From assembly GCA_944322375.1 (NCBI GenBank), contig CALUOX010000008.1:1-44760 (forward strand): a stretch of 44,760 nucleotides of DNA. The letters run 5' to 3'. Under the pieces are notes generated by a model. That model was given only the letters and a program-made list of their open reading frames with translations. It was not told the DNA's origin and did not search any database. Both the position numbers and the translations under genes were made by a program. Source of the stretch: an uncultured Alistipes sp. GTDB taxonomy: Bacteria; Bacteroidota; Bacteroidia; Bacteroidales; Rikenellaceae. How positions within the stretch are numbered: position 1 is the stretch's first letter; each line of letters opens with the position of its first letter. Shown piece by piece: positions 7,305 through 16,575 of this stretch.

Positions 7305-9347
7305 TTACCAGATGATGACACGCTCCTCTTCGGGCATGAACATCGCTCCATCGGTGATGTTGAATGCGTCGTAGAAGCTCTGGAGGTTGCGCAGGGTTGC
7401 GTTGACACGCCATTTTCCCAACGAGTGTACGTCGATCTTCGTCAGACGGGCTATCTCCTCGTCACGGATGTTCTGCGCCCACAGCTGTGCATAGGCCAGA
7501 TAGAAGCGCTGGTCGGGTGTAAATCCATCGATGGGCGCCGGAGTCTCCTTCCCTTTCAACGAGTTGTGATATGCGGTGTATGCCACGCGCAGACCGCCCT
7601 GATCGGCAATATTCTCTCCCAGCGACAGCGCGCCGTTGGCGAAGACGGCGGGTTGGTCACCCTTGGCGGGCAGCACCTCGATGGCATCGAACTGTTTGAC
7701 CAGAATGTCCGTTTTGGCCTTGAAGGCTGCCGCATCGTCGTCGGTCCACCAGTTGTTCATGTTGCCGTCCTTGTCGAAATTGCGGCCCTGATCGTCGAAT
7801 CCGTGCGTCATTTCGTGGCCGATCACGACGCCGATGGCTCCGTAGTTGACGGCATCGTCGGCATCCGGATTGTAGAACGGCGGCTGCAGAATGGCGGCCG
7901 GGAAGCAGATTTCGTTGGTCGTGGGGTTGTAGTAGGCATTGACCGTCTGCGGCGACATCAGCCATTCATCCTTATCGACCGGTTTGCCGTATTTGCTCAG
8001 ATTGTCCTTCGAGCTCCAGAGGCTGGCGGCCTTGATGTTGTGCCAGTAGTCCATCGCGGGATCGATCGTCAGCGACGAGTAGTCCTTCCACTTGTCGGGA
8101 TAGCCGATCTTCACGTGGAATGCAGCGAGTTTCTCCTGCGCCTTGGCCTTCGTGGCATCCGACATCCAGTCGAGGGCTGCGATGTGTTCGCCGAGGGCCG
8201 TTTGCAGATTCTTCACGAGAGCCAGCATGCGCTCCTTGTCCTCCTTGGGGAAGTACTTGGCGACGTACATCTCGCCGACAGCTTCGCCCAATACGGCATT
8301 CGGAACCGACATGGCCCGTTTCCAGCGCGGTTTCTGCTCCTGTTTTCCGGCCATCTGACGACCGTAGAAGTCGAACGACGCGGCATAAAAGTCGTCGCTC
8401 AGGTAGGATGCCGCATTGGTCAGGTATTGTCCTGCCAGGTAGTAACGCAGCGTTTCGATCGGTGTCGAGTCGATGAGTTTGCTCATCCCCTCGAAGAAAC
8501 TCGGCTGTCCGACGATGGCGCGGTCGATGTTCTTCGCCCCCGTTTTGTCCAGCTCGCTGAAGAGAAGCGTCCAGTCGATGGCTCCGTAGTTCTTCTTGAG
8601 CTCCTCGACGGTCATCGGATTGTATCCGCGGGCCACGTCGCGCAGCTCGACATTCGACCAGGAGATGCGTGCCAGCTCCGTTTCGAAGGCAACGACATCC
8701 GCTGCGGCCTTGGCTGCGGCAGCCTCTTCGACGCCGGCAAGCGTGTAGAGTTTGGCAAGCAGGGCCTCATACCCCTTTTTGAGCCCGGCATTCGACTCTT
8801 CGAGGTAGTAGTCGCGGTCGCCCATGCCCAGCCCCGCCTGCTGGAGATAGAAGGTGTTGGTGTTGCTGTCCATCAGATCGGCCATGACACCGAAGGTGAA
8901 GAGCGGGTTGCCCGTATCGAGAATCATCTCCGTGAGTTTTTTCGTCAGGGCACTTCCCTTTTCGACCTGCATGATTGCGGCGATATCGGCCATGACGGGT
9001 GCAGCACCCTCCTTGTTGAGGCGCACCGAGTCAAGCCCCATCTTGTAGAGATCGGAAATCTTCTGATCCACCGAACCGGCTTCGGCCTGCATGGCGGTCA
9101 TCTCCTGGAAGAGCTCGTTGATGCGGATCTCGTTGTTTTCACGCAGGACGTCGAACGATCCGTAGCGTGAGAATTCGGGTTTCAGCGGGTTTTTGGCCTG
9201 CCAGCCGCCCGTGGCATATTGATAAAAGTCTTCGTTGGGTGCGACGGTCGGGTCGAAATTCGTCGTATCGATTGCCGCTACCTTTGCCGGTTTGTTGTTG
9301 CAACTCATCATACAGGCTACCGTTGCAAAAAGAATGATTCGTTTCAT
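7305..9347 (-). CDS. M13-family zinc metallopeptidase (PepO/neprilysin type), lipoprotein
   Basis: Zinc endopeptidase of the neprilysin/PepO family, expected to cleave oligopeptides outside the cytoplasm. The 680-residue protein has the family's usual length. His511, Glu512 and His515 in the HEMTH motif, with GFDDQGRNFDKDG after it, form the active site; ENIADQGG downstream supplies the third zinc ligand. The N-terminal signal sequence ends in MMSC, a plausible lipobox, so it is probably a lipoprotein at Cys16. NAYYNPTTNEICFPAAIL and the C-terminal VNATLRNLQSFYDAF region are typical of the family. It is flanked by a terminator on its 3' side and by pgk upstream at 147 bp. Confidence 0.95.
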   Translation of the reverse strand: MKRIILFATVACMMSCNNKPAKVAAIDTTNFDPTVAPNEDFYQYATGGWQAKNPLKPEFSRYGSFDVLRENNEIRINELFQEMTAMQAEAGSVDQKISDLYKMGLDSVRLNKEGAAPVMADIAAIMQVEKGSALTKKLTEMILDTGNPLFTFGVMADLMDSNTNTFYLQQAGLGMGDRDYYLEESNAGLKKGYEALLAKLYTLAGVEEAAAAKAAADVVAFETELARISWSNVELRDVARGYNPMTVEELKKNYGAIDWTLLFSELDKTGAKNIDRAIVGQPSFFEGMSKLIDSTPIETLRYYLAGQYLTNAASYLSDDFYAASFDFYGRQMAGKQEQKPRWKRAMSVPNAVLGEAVGEMYVAKYFPKEDKERMLALVKNLQTALGEHIAALDWMSDATKAKAQEKLAAFHVKIGYPDKWKDYSSLTIDPAMDYWHNIKAASLWSSKDNLSKYGKPVDKDEWLMSPQTVNAYYNPTTNEICFPAAILQPPFYNPDADDAVNYGAIGVVIGHEMTHGFDDQGRNFDKDGNMNNWWTDDDAAAFKAKTDILVKQFDAIEVLPAKGDQPAVFANGALSLGENIADQGGLRVAYTAYHNSLKGKETPAPIDGFTPDQRFYLAYAQLWAQNIRDEEIARLTKIDVHSLGKWRVNATLRNLQSFYDAFNITDGAMFMPEEERVIIW

Positions 9348-9431
9348 TGTTAATGGTTGTTGTCGCGGCGCGCGGTTACGGACTCCTTCTCTCTCTGCCG
9401 TATCTCCGTGCGCCCTTTTGGGTTACAGGCA

Positions 9432-9466
9432 CGAAGGAGTTGCCTCACATGGGGGCAACTCCTTCG
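9432..9466 (-). terminator. Hairpin after pgk
   Basis: A 13-bp stem (9432-9444 with 9454-9466, loop 9 nt) lies 29 nt past the pgk stop. It lacks a clear T run on the minus strand, so it may act as a 3' stabiliser as well as, or instead of, a terminator. Confidence 0.6.
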
Positions 9467-9494
9467 CAAGATGGTTTTGTTCCGCAGACAGCGA

Positions 9495-10756
9495 TTATTT
9501 GCGGATGGCCGCTACGCCCGGAAGTTCCTTGCCCTCCATGTATTCGAGCAGTGCACCACCGCCGGTCGATACATAGCTGACCTTGTCGGCCAGACCGAAC
9601 TTGTTGATGCAGGCTACCGAGTCGCCGCCGCCGATGAGCGAGTAGGCGCCTTTTGCGGTAGCTTCGGCGATTGCTTCGGCAACGGCCTTCGAACCTGTTG
9701 CGAACTTGTCGATCTCGAATACACCCACGGGACCGTTCCACAGAATGGTCTTGCAGCCGAGGATGTGTTCACGGAAGATCTTTTTGCCTTCATCGGCGAT
9801 ATCGACACCCTCCCAGTTGTCGGGAATGTCGTTTGCCGGGGCGACGGCCGTATTGGCGTCGGCCGAGAAGGCGTCGGCGATCAGCGCGTCAGGCGACATG
9901 ACCAGCTTGATACCCTTTTCCTGCGCCTTTTGAGAATGTCGAGCGCTACGGGGAACATGTCGGGTTCGCAGATCGAGTTGCCGACCTTTCCGCCCTGTGC
10001 TGCGGCGAACGTGTAGGTCATCCCGCCGCCGATGATGATCGAATCGACCTTCTCCATGAGTTTCTCGATGATCGAGATCTTGGTCGAGACCTTCGAACCG
10101 CCGATGATGGCGCAGAAGGGGCGCTGCGGGTTCTGCATCACGCCGTCGATCGCCTTGAGCTCGTTCTCCATGACGTAGCCGAACATCTTGTCGTGGGGAA
10201 AATATTCGGCGATCAGGGCCGTCGATGCGTGTGCGCGGTGTGCCGTGCCGAAAGCGTCGTTGATGTAGCAGTCGGCGTACGAAGCGAGTTTCTTGACGAA
10301 CTCCTTCTGCGGACCCTCCTTGAGAGCCTTCTTTGCCGCCTTCTTCTCCTCTTCGGTAGCGTCCTCCGCCAGCCCGCGCGGTTTGCCCTCTTCCTCGGCG
10401 TAGAAACGGAGGTTTTCGAGCAGCATCACTTCGCCGGGCTTGAGGTTCTTGGCCATTTCGGCAGCCTTTTCGCCCATGCAGTCGCCGGCGAACATCACCT
10501 TGTGTCCCAGGCGTGCTTCGATGGCGCCGACGATGTGTTCGAGCGAGAATTTCATATCGTTGTTCTTCTTGGGGCGTCCCAGATGCGACATGAGAATTAC
10601 CGCTCCCCCCTTTTCGAGTACTTTCTTGATAGTGGGGATCGCTGCACGGATACGGGTATCGTCCGTGACTTCGAACTTGTCGTTCAGAGGCACATTGAAA
10701 TCCACGCGGATAATGGCGCGTTTCCCTTTGAAATCATAAGAATCGATTGCGAACAT
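9495..10756 (-). CDS. pgk: Phosphoglycerate kinase, split by a one-base frameshift
   Basis: Glycolytic enzyme that makes ATP from 1,3-bisphosphoglycerate. Translation from 10756 gives a normal N-terminal domain ([40 protein letters not shown]) up to VALDILK, then runs out of frame to a stop near 9881. The frame starting at about 9899 continues the family sequence ([37 protein letters not shown]). Adding one A to the four-A run (plus-strand T run at 9928-9931) restores an unbroken protein of about 419 residues, including the expected KKAQEKGIK. Because pgk is normally single-copy and essential, a homopolymer sequencing error is most likely; a true mutation is possible. The site does not look like a classical -1 slippery heptamer. 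Confidence 0.93.
9928..9931 (-). other. Frameshift site in pgk
   Basis: The minus strand reads CTC AAA AGG CGC AGG where family conservation calls for CTC AAA AAG GCG CAG. One A is missing from the run. The sequence on both sides is otherwise intact pgk. Confidence 0.9.
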
Positions 10757-10816
10757 AATGATTTGGTTTTAATGTATTTAGTTTATGTACGACTTCGTCC
10801 TGCGCAATTGCTCCTG

Positions 10817-10824
10817 CAAATGTA
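10817..10824 (-). promoter_or_regulatory. -7-like element for pgk
   Basis: The minus strand reads TACATTTG, a match to TAnnTTTG, 60 nt before the pgk start. No convincing -33 box is seen. The 373-bp gap between pgk and metG shows nothing else beyond the two opposed promoter elements. Confidence 0.35.
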
Positions 10825-11095
10825 CGCATTTTTTTCATAAAAGTGCTTTTCTGCTGTTTGCAAAATAACAATGCCTCTTCTTTTTCTTCGGGACGGCACT
10901 CCCCGTATGCCGGCATACTGCGGAACGCGATTCGGGTCTTGTGCCTTATGTCGCTCTGTCCGCTTCGTCACCGGCGTCGCGAAAAGCAACTTTTCCGGAA
11001 CATTCCCGTGTGCTCCGAATCTTTCTCTTCAAGTCCGTGCATCCCGCTGAAAAAGAAAAACAGCTCTTTTCTTAGGCTTTTTGGCGGGGATTTCC

Positions 11096-11103
11096 TATTT
11101 TTG
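11096..11103 (+). promoter_or_regulatory. -7-like element for metG
   Basis: TATTTTTG matches TAnnTTTG and ends 26 nt before the metG ATG. The -33 region has no clear TTG at the expected spacing. Confidence 0.4.
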
Positions 11104-11129
11104 TGACAAAATTTACAAAGTAAAAGGAA

Positions 11130-13172
11130 ATGGCAAAAGAGTTTAAGCGCTATCTGGTTACATCGGCTCTTCCCTATGCAAACGGTCCGGTGCACATCGG
11201 CCATCTGGCGGGCGTGTATGTTCCGTCGGACATCTATGTCCGTTACCTGCGGCTGCGTGGCCGGGACGTCATCTCGATTTGCGGAAGCGACGAACATGGC
11301 GTCGCCATTACCATCAAGGCCCGCAAGGAGGGTGTGACACCTCAGCAGATTATCGATCGTTACCATAACCTGATCAAGACATCGTTCGAGCGTTTCGGCA
11401 TCTCTTTCGATATCTATTCCCGGACATCGTCGCCCGTGCATGCGCAGACGGCGTCGGATTTCTTCCGCAAGCTCTATTCCGAAGGAAAATTCATCGAAAA
11501 GACCTCGCTGCAGTATTACGACGAGGAGGCGCAGCAGTTTCTCGCCGATCGTTATATCGTCGGCACCTGCCCCCATTGCGGGAACGAGCGCGCCTATGGC
11601 GATCAGTGCGAGCAGTGTGGATCCACGCTGTCGCCCGATGAACTGATCAATCCGCACAGCGCCCTGTCGGGGTCGCCGCTTGTCAAGCGTGAAACGAAAC
11701 ACTGGTACCTGCCTCTTGATCAGTACGAGGGATTCCTGCGTCATTGGATCCTCGACGGTCACAAGGAGTGGCGCCCCAACGTTTACGGACAGTGCAAAAG
11801 CTGGCTCGATCTGGGCCTGCAGCCGCGTGCCGTGAGCCGCGACCTGGATTGGGGAATCCCCGTGCCGGTCGAGGGCGCCGAGGGCAAGGTCCTCTACGTC
11901 TGGTTCGACGCCCCGATAGGATACATCTCGGCTACCAAGGAGCTTACTCCCGACTGGGAGCGCTACTGGAAGGATCCCGAGACCAAGATGGTCCATTTTA
12001 TCGGCAAGGACAACATCGTGTTCCATTGCATCGTCTTCCCGTCGATGCTCAAGGCGCACGGTGATTATATTCTCCCGGAGAATGTTCCGGCAAACGAGTT
12101 TCTGAACCTCGAGGGCGAGAAGATCTCCACCTCGCGCAACTGGGCTGTCTGGCTGCATGAGTACCTCGACGAGTTCCCCGGCAAGGAGGATGTCCTGCGC
12201 TACGTTCTCTGCGCAAATGCCCCCGAGTCGAAGGACAATGACTTCACGTGGAAGGATTTTCAGGCGCGTAACAACAATGAGTTGGTCGCCGTTCTGGGAA
12301 ACTTCGTCAACCGCGCTCTTGTCCTGACGCAGAAGTATTACGAGGGTGTGGTGCCTCCCTGCGGCGCGCTGACCGATTACGATCGTGAGACGATTGCCGA
12401 GCTGCAGCGTGTGAAGTCGGTTTTGGAACAGGATCTGGAGAACTTCCGTTTCCGCGAGGCGCTGAAGGACGCGATGAACGTCGCCCGTATCGGCAACAAG
12501 TACCTTGCCGACAGCGAACCCTGGAAGGTGATCAAGACGGATCCCGAACGTGTGAAGACGATTTTGAATATCGCCCTGCAGATTACGGCCAATCTGTCGA
12601 TTGTCATTGAGCCGTTCATGCCCTTCTCCGCGGAGAAACTGCGCCGGATGTTGCAGGTGGATTCTTTTGACTGGGAGCGTATCGGCTCCATGGATCTGCT
12701 CGCGGCTGGCCATACCATCGGGAAGCCCGAACTTTTGTTTGAGAAGATCGAAGACGACGTCATTCAGAAACAGCTCGACAAACTTGCCGCCACAAAGGCC
12801 GCGAATAAGGCTGCTGAGGCTTCGCAAAATATTGAAAATCAGAAGGATGAGATCTCTTTCGACGATTTCCAGAAGATGGACATCCGTGTCTCTACGATCC
12901 TTGAGGCTGAGAAGGTCGCCAAGACGAAGAAACTGCTCAAGTTAACGGTTGATACGGGTATCGACAAACGTGTTATCGTTTCGGGAATTGCCGAGTATTT
13001 TACTCCCGAGGAGCTTGTGGGACAGCAGGTGCTTGTCCTTGTGAACCTTGCGCCGCGCACGTTGAAGGGAATCGAGTCGCGGGGCATGATTCTGATGGGC
13101 GAGAATGCGGATGGCCGTCTTGTCCTCTTGAAGCCCGCTGCTGCGGTTTTTAACGGTTCAATTGTCGGATAA
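11130..13172 (+). CDS. metG: Methionine--tRNA ligase with C-terminal tRNA-binding domain
   Basis: Charges tRNA-Met in the cytoplasm. The 680-residue protein is the long form. The class I HIGH motif is at residues 22-25 (PVHIGHLAG), and the KMSKS-type motif is KISTS at 331-335. A CxxC pair of zinc knuckles (CPHCG and CEQCG) sits in the connective domain. Residues from about 574 ([17 protein letters not shown]) form the OB-fold tRNA-binding (EMAP-II/Trbp111-like) domain that also supports dimer formation. The linker before it is alanine- and lysine-rich. ilvE follows after 17 bp, so the two genes are probably co-transcribed. Confidence 0.97.
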   Translation: MAKEFKRYLVTSALPYANGPVHIGHLAGVYVPSDIYVRYLRLRGRDVISICGSDEHGVAITIKARKEGVTPQQIIDRYHNLIKTSFERFGISFDIYSRTSSPVHAQTASDFFRKLYSEGKFIEKTSLQYYDEEAQQFLADRYIVGTCPHCGNERAYGDQCEQCGSTLSPDELINPHSALSGSPLVKRETKHWYLPLDQYEGFLRHWILDGHKEWRPNVYGQCKSWLDLGLQPRAVSRDLDWGIPVPVEGAEGKVLYVWFDAPIGYISATKELTPDWERYWKDPETKMVHFIGKDNIVFHCIVFPSMLKAHGDYILPENVPANEFLNLEGEKISTSRNWAVWLHEYLDEFPGKEDVLRYVLCANAPESKDNDFTWKDFQARNNNELVAVLGNFVNRALVLTQKYYEGVVPPCGALTDYDRETIAELQRVKSVLEQDLENFRFREALKDAMNVARIGNKYLADSEPWKVIKTDPERVKTILNIALQITANLSIVIEPFMPFSAEKLRRMLQVDSFDWERIGSMDLLAAGHTIGKPELLFEKIEDDVIQKQLDKLAATKAANKAAEASQNIENQKDEISFDDFQKMDIRVSTILEAEKVAKTKKLLKLTVDTGIDKRVIVSGIAEYFTPEELVGQQVLVLVNLAPRTLKGIESRGMILMGENADGRLVLLKPAAAVFNGSIVG

Positions 13173-13189
13173 TTTAAAACAACAGGAAT

Positions 13190-14203
13190 ATGGAAAACAT
13201 CGATTGGGCTTCGCTGCCTTTCAATTATCACAAAACGGATTATAACGTCCGGATCTCTTACAAGGATGGTAAATGGGGCAAACCTGAGCTGACGCAGGAT
13301 GAGTATATCTCGATCCACATGTCGGCACCTTGCCTGCACTACGGTGTAGAGTCATTCGAGGGGTTAAAGGCTTTTCGCGGCAAGGACGGTAAGATTCGTC
13401 TTTTCCGTCCCGATGAAAACGGAAAACGTTTTGCCGCCTCGGCGCGCAAGTTGTGCATGGCCGAGCTTCCGGTCGATACCTTTGTCGAGATGTGCAAGAT
13501 GGTCGTGAAGGCAAACGAGCGTTTTGTTCCTCCTTATGGTACGGGAGCGACGCTTTATTTGCGGCCTTATGAGATCGGCATGGGGGCATTCCTGGGTGTA
13601 CATCCTGCCAAGGAGTTTCTGGTGGGCATCTTCGTTTCTCCTGTCGGAGCCTATTTCAAGGAGGGGATCAAGCCGATCCGCGTGATCATCAATCCGAATT
13701 TCGACCGCGCTGCTCCACGTGGAACAGGCGACGTAAAGTGTGGCGGCAACTATGCTGCGAGCCTTGAGGCTGGTGAGGTCGCCAATGCGGAGGGATTTGC
13801 CAACTCGATGTTTGTTGATGCCGTACATCGGAAATATATCGAGGAGTGCGGTGCCGCGAACTTCTTTGGAATTAAGGACAATACCTACGTGACGCCCAAG
13901 TCTACCTCTATCCTCCCCTCCATTACCAACAAGAGTCTCCGTCAGCTGGCAAAGGATATGGGAATGAAAGTTGAAGAGCGTCCCGTTGCTGTTGATGAGC
14001 TCTCTACTTTCGAAGAGTGTGCTGCTTGCGGTACGGCTGCCGTTATTTCGCCTATCTCATATATCTACGACAAGGAGACGGGTCGCGAGTGGCATTTCGG
14101 CGATGAACCAGGCAAGCGCTGTCTCGAGATGTACAATAAATTGCAGGATATTCAATACGGCCGTTGCGCAGATCCGTATGGATGGACGGTTGTTGTCGAG
14201 TAA
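13190..14203 (+). CDS. ilvE: Branched-chain amino acid aminotransferase
   Basis: PLP-dependent class IV transaminase, last step of valine, leucine and isoleucine synthesis and first step of their breakdown. The 337-residue protein resembles the BCAT2-like form of Bacteroidetes and eukaryotes. Lys183 in DVKCGGNYAAS is the expected PLP lysine. YGVESFEGLKAFRG, RPYEIGMGAFLG and AACGTAAVISPI are conserved family segments. It directly follows metG. A near-parS sequence overlaps codons for APRGT just before the PLP lysine, using CCA, GGA and ACA codons that are uncommon in neighbouring genes. The gene ends at a strong terminator. Confidence 0.95.
   Translation: MENIDWASLPFNYHKTDYNVRISYKDGKWGKPELTQDEYISIHMSAPCLHYGVESFEGLKAFRGKDGKIRLFRPDENGKRFAASARKLCMAELPVDTFVEMCKMVVKANERFVPPYGTGATLYLRPYEIGMGAFLGVHPAKEFLVGIFVSPVGAYFKEGIKPIRVIINPNFDRAAPRGTGDVKCGGNYAASLEAGEVANAEGFANSMFVDAVHRKYIEECGAANFFGIKDNTYVTPKSTSILPSITNKSLRQLAKDMGMKVEERPVAVDELSTFEECAACGTAAVISPISYIYDKETGREWHFGDEPGKRCLEMYNKLQDIQYGRCADPYGWTVVVE
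13711..13726. other. parS-like site inside ilvE
   Basis: TGCTCCACGTGGAACA matches the palindrome TGTTCCACGTGGAACA at 15 of 16 positions. It lies 577 bp from a perfect copy. The protein here (PRGTG) is conserved in the family, so coding constraint explains part of the match, but the codon choices also favour the site. Confidence 0.6.
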
Positions 14204-14256
14204 GCGTCTTTTTTTTGTGTGCGGCGCTGTGACGCAGTACGCAATAAAGGTAATTT

Positions 14257-14283
14257 AAGAGGCGGAGCATTGCTCCGCCTCTT
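14257..14283 (+). terminator. Intrinsic terminator after ilvE
   Basis: Perfect inverted repeat AAGAGGCGGAGCA / TGCTCCGCCTCTT with a 1-nt centre (effectively a shorter stem with a small loop), followed by CTTTTG. It stands 53 nt past the ilvE stop. Confidence 0.8.
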
Positions 14284-14287
14284 CTTT

Positions 14288-14303
14288 TGTTCCACGTGGA
14301 ACA
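14288..14303. other. parS: parS centromere-like site
   Basis: TGTTCCACGTGGAACA is a perfect 16-bp palindrome (18 bp with its flanking T and A). It equals the parS sequence I recall from Pseudomonas and fits the general bacterial consensus TGTTnCACGTGnAACA bound by ParB. It is intergenic, between the ilvE terminator and a 9-bp repeat, upstream of the 3' end of mnmG, a gene often found near origins. parS sites in other bacteria cluster close to oriC and seed ParB spreading for chromosome segregation. No parA or parB is in the window. Confidence 0.85.
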
Positions 14304-14330
14304 ATTTGTGGAAGACGATCCGCGAGTATG

Positions 14331-14393
14331 CTGTTGATCCTGTCGGTTCTGTCGATCTTGCCGATTCTGTCGGCCTTGTCGGTGCTGCGGATG
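14331..14393. repeat. 9-bp degenerate tandem repeat next to parS
   Basis: Seven head-to-tail copies close to CTGTCGATY (for example CTGTTGATC, CTGTCGGTT, CTGTCGATC, TTGCCGATT, CTGTCGGCC). It starts 28 bp after the parS palindrome in the 488-bp ilvE-mnmG gap. The rest of that gap, to 14659, shows no gene. Open frames through it encode only repetitive Arg-Gln-rich peptides. Confidence 0.7.
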
Positions 14394-14659
14394 TAGGATC
14401 GTCAGGTCTGGAAGCTTTATGTTTTCCGGAGAGACGCGCTGGTTATCTCTGATAAATCTTTGAATGCCGGTCACGAGGTCTTCAATTCCTTTCGACAGTA
14501 TCCAGCAAGAGATGCCGGTAAAAGACTGCTTTTTTTTACAAATCCCGAATCTTCTTTTATAATAAAAGCGGTCGAAGATGGGTTTTGACCTGAACCTTTT
14601 TCCTGTTGTTTTGAAGAAAAACTGTTCTCTGAACTGCTTCCGCGCGATTTTTCTGTTGA

Positions 14660-14677
14660 CGCAGGCGGCTGCCTGCG
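14660..14677 (-). terminator. Possible hairpin after mnmG
   Basis: CGCAGGC / GCCTGCG with a 4-nt loop, 15 nt past the mnmG stop on the minus strand. The T run is missing, so this is a weak call. Confidence 0.35.
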
Positions 14678-14691
14678 GGGCGCGGTCTCCC

Positions 14692-16575
14692 CTATCTGCC
14701 GAATTTGACAAGCAGCACGTTGATGTCTGCCGGTGAAACTCCCGGAATGCGCGACGCCTGTCCAATGGTACGTGGCTGAATGCGCAGCAGCTTTTGTCGG
14801 GCCTCAATTGTCAGCGATTGCATCGACATGAAGTCAAAACCGTCGGGTATGGGAATCTCCTCCAGCCGGTGCAGCTTCTCCGCAATGTTTTTTTCGCGCA
14901 GAATGTATCCGTTGTATTTAATCTGGATCTCGGCCTCTTCGACAGCTTCGCGACTGATCGCCCCCTCTTCAAGAAAGTGCTTCAGTTTGGGAAGGGCGCC
15001 GGCCATCCCCTCAAAGGTGATGTCGTTGCGCAAAATCAGATCGTAGAGCTTCCTCCCCTGCTTCATTGGCTCTGAATTGACACTTTTTAGATAGTCGTCA
15101 ATTTCGCCTGCACGGACACTCGTGCGGTGGGCGAACGATACAAGCGATTCTACGCTCGATTTTTTTTGTTCGAATTCAGCGAACTCTTTTGCCGTGATGA
15201 GCCCGATTTTCCGACCGATCGGTGTCAGCCGAAGGTCGGCGTTGTCCTGTCGCAGCAGGATGCGGTACTCGGCGCGCGAGGTGAACATCCGGTACGGCTC
15301 ATCGACCCCTTTGGTGACGAGGTCATCGATCAGCACGCCGATGTATGCCTGGTCGCGGTGGAGAACCAGCGGCTCCTGTCCGGTCCGTTTGAGGTGTGCG
15401 TTGATTCCGGCCATCAGCCCTTGTGCGGCGGCCTCTTCGTAGCCGGTCGTGCCGTTTACCTGTCCGGCGAAGTAGAGCCCTTCGACAAGTTTCGTCTCAA
15501 GGGTGTGGTGCAGCTGTGTAGGAGGGAAATAGTCGTATTCGATGGCGTAGCCCGGGCGGTAGATATGTACGTTCTCCAGTCCGCGGATCTTGTGAAGCGC
15601 CTCGTACTGTATCTCCCAGGGCAGTGACGAGGAGAATCCGTTGAGGTAGTATTCGTTCGTCTCCTCCCCTTCGGGTTCGAGAAACAGCTGGTGCTGCTCC
15701 TTTCCGGCGAAGGTGCGCAGTTTGTCCTCAATCGACGGGCAGTAGCGGGGACCGATTCCGTGTATCGTCCCGTTGAACAGCGGCGAACGGTCGAACCCGC
15801 TGCGCAGGATTGCATGTACCTCCGGGTTCGTGTAGACGAGAAAACACGGAAGTTGATGCCTAACAGGTTGAGGATCAGATGAGAACGAGAATTTGGACGG
15901 ATTTACATCTCCATATTGGATCTCGAGGGCGTCGAAGTTGATTGTTCGTGCGTCGAGGCGTGCGGGGGTTCCCGTCTTCATTCGTCCCACGTCGAACCCC
16001 ATGCTTGCGAGCGATTCCGTAACGCCTGTTGCAGCCGCGTCGCCGGCTCTTCCTCCGGAGGCGTGTGCCGCTCCGCAGTGCATCAGTCCATTGAGGAAGG
16101 TCCCGGCCGTAAGGATGACGCAGTCGGCCGAGAAGGTCACACCCATCCGGGTCCTTATGCCCGATATGCGGGTATGGCCGTTTTTGCTGTCAAAGAGCAG
16201 TTCTACGGCCGCGTCCTGCCAGATGTAGAGATTCTCCGTATTCTCCAGCTCGCGCCGCCATTCGGCGGAAAAACGGCCTTTGTCGCACTGCGCGCGGGGA
16301 CTCCACATGGCGGCCCCCTTCGAACGGTTGAGCATGCGGAACTGGAGGGTCGTGCGGTCCGTTATGCGGGCCATGCGACCGCCCAATGCGTCGATCTCCC
16401 GGACAATCTGGCCCTTTGCCACGCCGCCGACGGCCGGATTGCACGACATGCCGGCCATCTTGGTCATGTCCATTGTCAGCAGCAGGGTCCGTGAACCGAG
16501 CCGTGCGGCGGCAGATGCCGCTTCACAGCCGGCATGCCCGCCGCCGATGACGATAATATCGTAATGAAGCGTCAT
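14692..16575 (-). CDS. mnmG: tRNA uridine-5-carboxymethylaminomethyl modification enzyme MnmG
   Basis: FAD protein (GidA) that with MnmE installs the (carboxymethyl)aminomethyl group on U34 of several tRNAs. The product is about 627 residues, as in E. coli. The dinucleotide-binding motif GGGHAGCEAA is at the N-terminus, followed by SCNPAVGGVAKGQIVREIDALGG and MKTGTPARLD, and the C-terminal helical domain is intact. The start at 16575 (MTLHYD) was chosen over 16590 because it overlaps the ybeY stop in an ATGA arrangement and is preceded by GGAGGAGAG, an unusually good ribosome site for this group. It forms a coupled operon with ybeY. Its 3' end faces ilvE across the parS-bearing gap. Confidence 0.95.
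   Translation of the reverse strand: MTLHYDIIVIGGGHAGCEAASAAARLGSRTLLLTMDMTKMAGMSCNPAVGGVAKGQIVREIDALGGRMARITDRTTLQFRMLNRSKGAAMWSPRAQCDKGRFSAEWRRELENTENLYIWQDAAVELLFDSKNGHTRISGIRTRMGVTFSADCVILTAGTFLNGLMHCGAAHASGGRAGDAAATGVTESLASMGFDVGRMKTGTPARLDARTINFDALEIQYGDVNPSKFSFSSDPQPVRHQLPCFLVYTNPEVHAILRSGFDRSPLFNGTIHGIGPRYCPSIEDKLRTFAGKEQHQLFLEPEGEETNEYYLNGFSSSLPWEIQYEALHKIRGLENVHIYRPGYAIEYDYFPPTQLHHTLETKLVEGLYFAGQVNGTTGYEEAAAQGLMAGINAHLKRTGQEPLVLHRDQAYIGVLIDDLVTKGVDEPYRMFTSRAEYRILLRQDNADLRLTPIGRKIGLITAKEFAEFEQKKSSVESLVSFAHRTSVRAGEIDDYLKSVNSEPMKQGRKLYDLILRNDITFEGMAGALPKLKHFLEEGAISREAVEEAEIQIKYNGYILREKNIAEKLHRLEEIPIPDGFDFMSMQSLTIEARQKLLRIQPRTIGQASRIPGVSPADINVLLVKFGR

Noticed and set aside
8112-8124. 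CACGTGGAA in the M13 peptidase gene and a similar one in metG as extra parS sites
   Set aside because: Only the central CACGTG matches; the flanking bases differ from the palindrome at four or more positions.
14052-14807. A 251-codon minus-strand frame spanning the ilvE 3' end, parS and the 9-bp repeat
   Set aside because: It overlaps ilvE and the mnmG end and reads repeat-derived Arg-Gln peptides.
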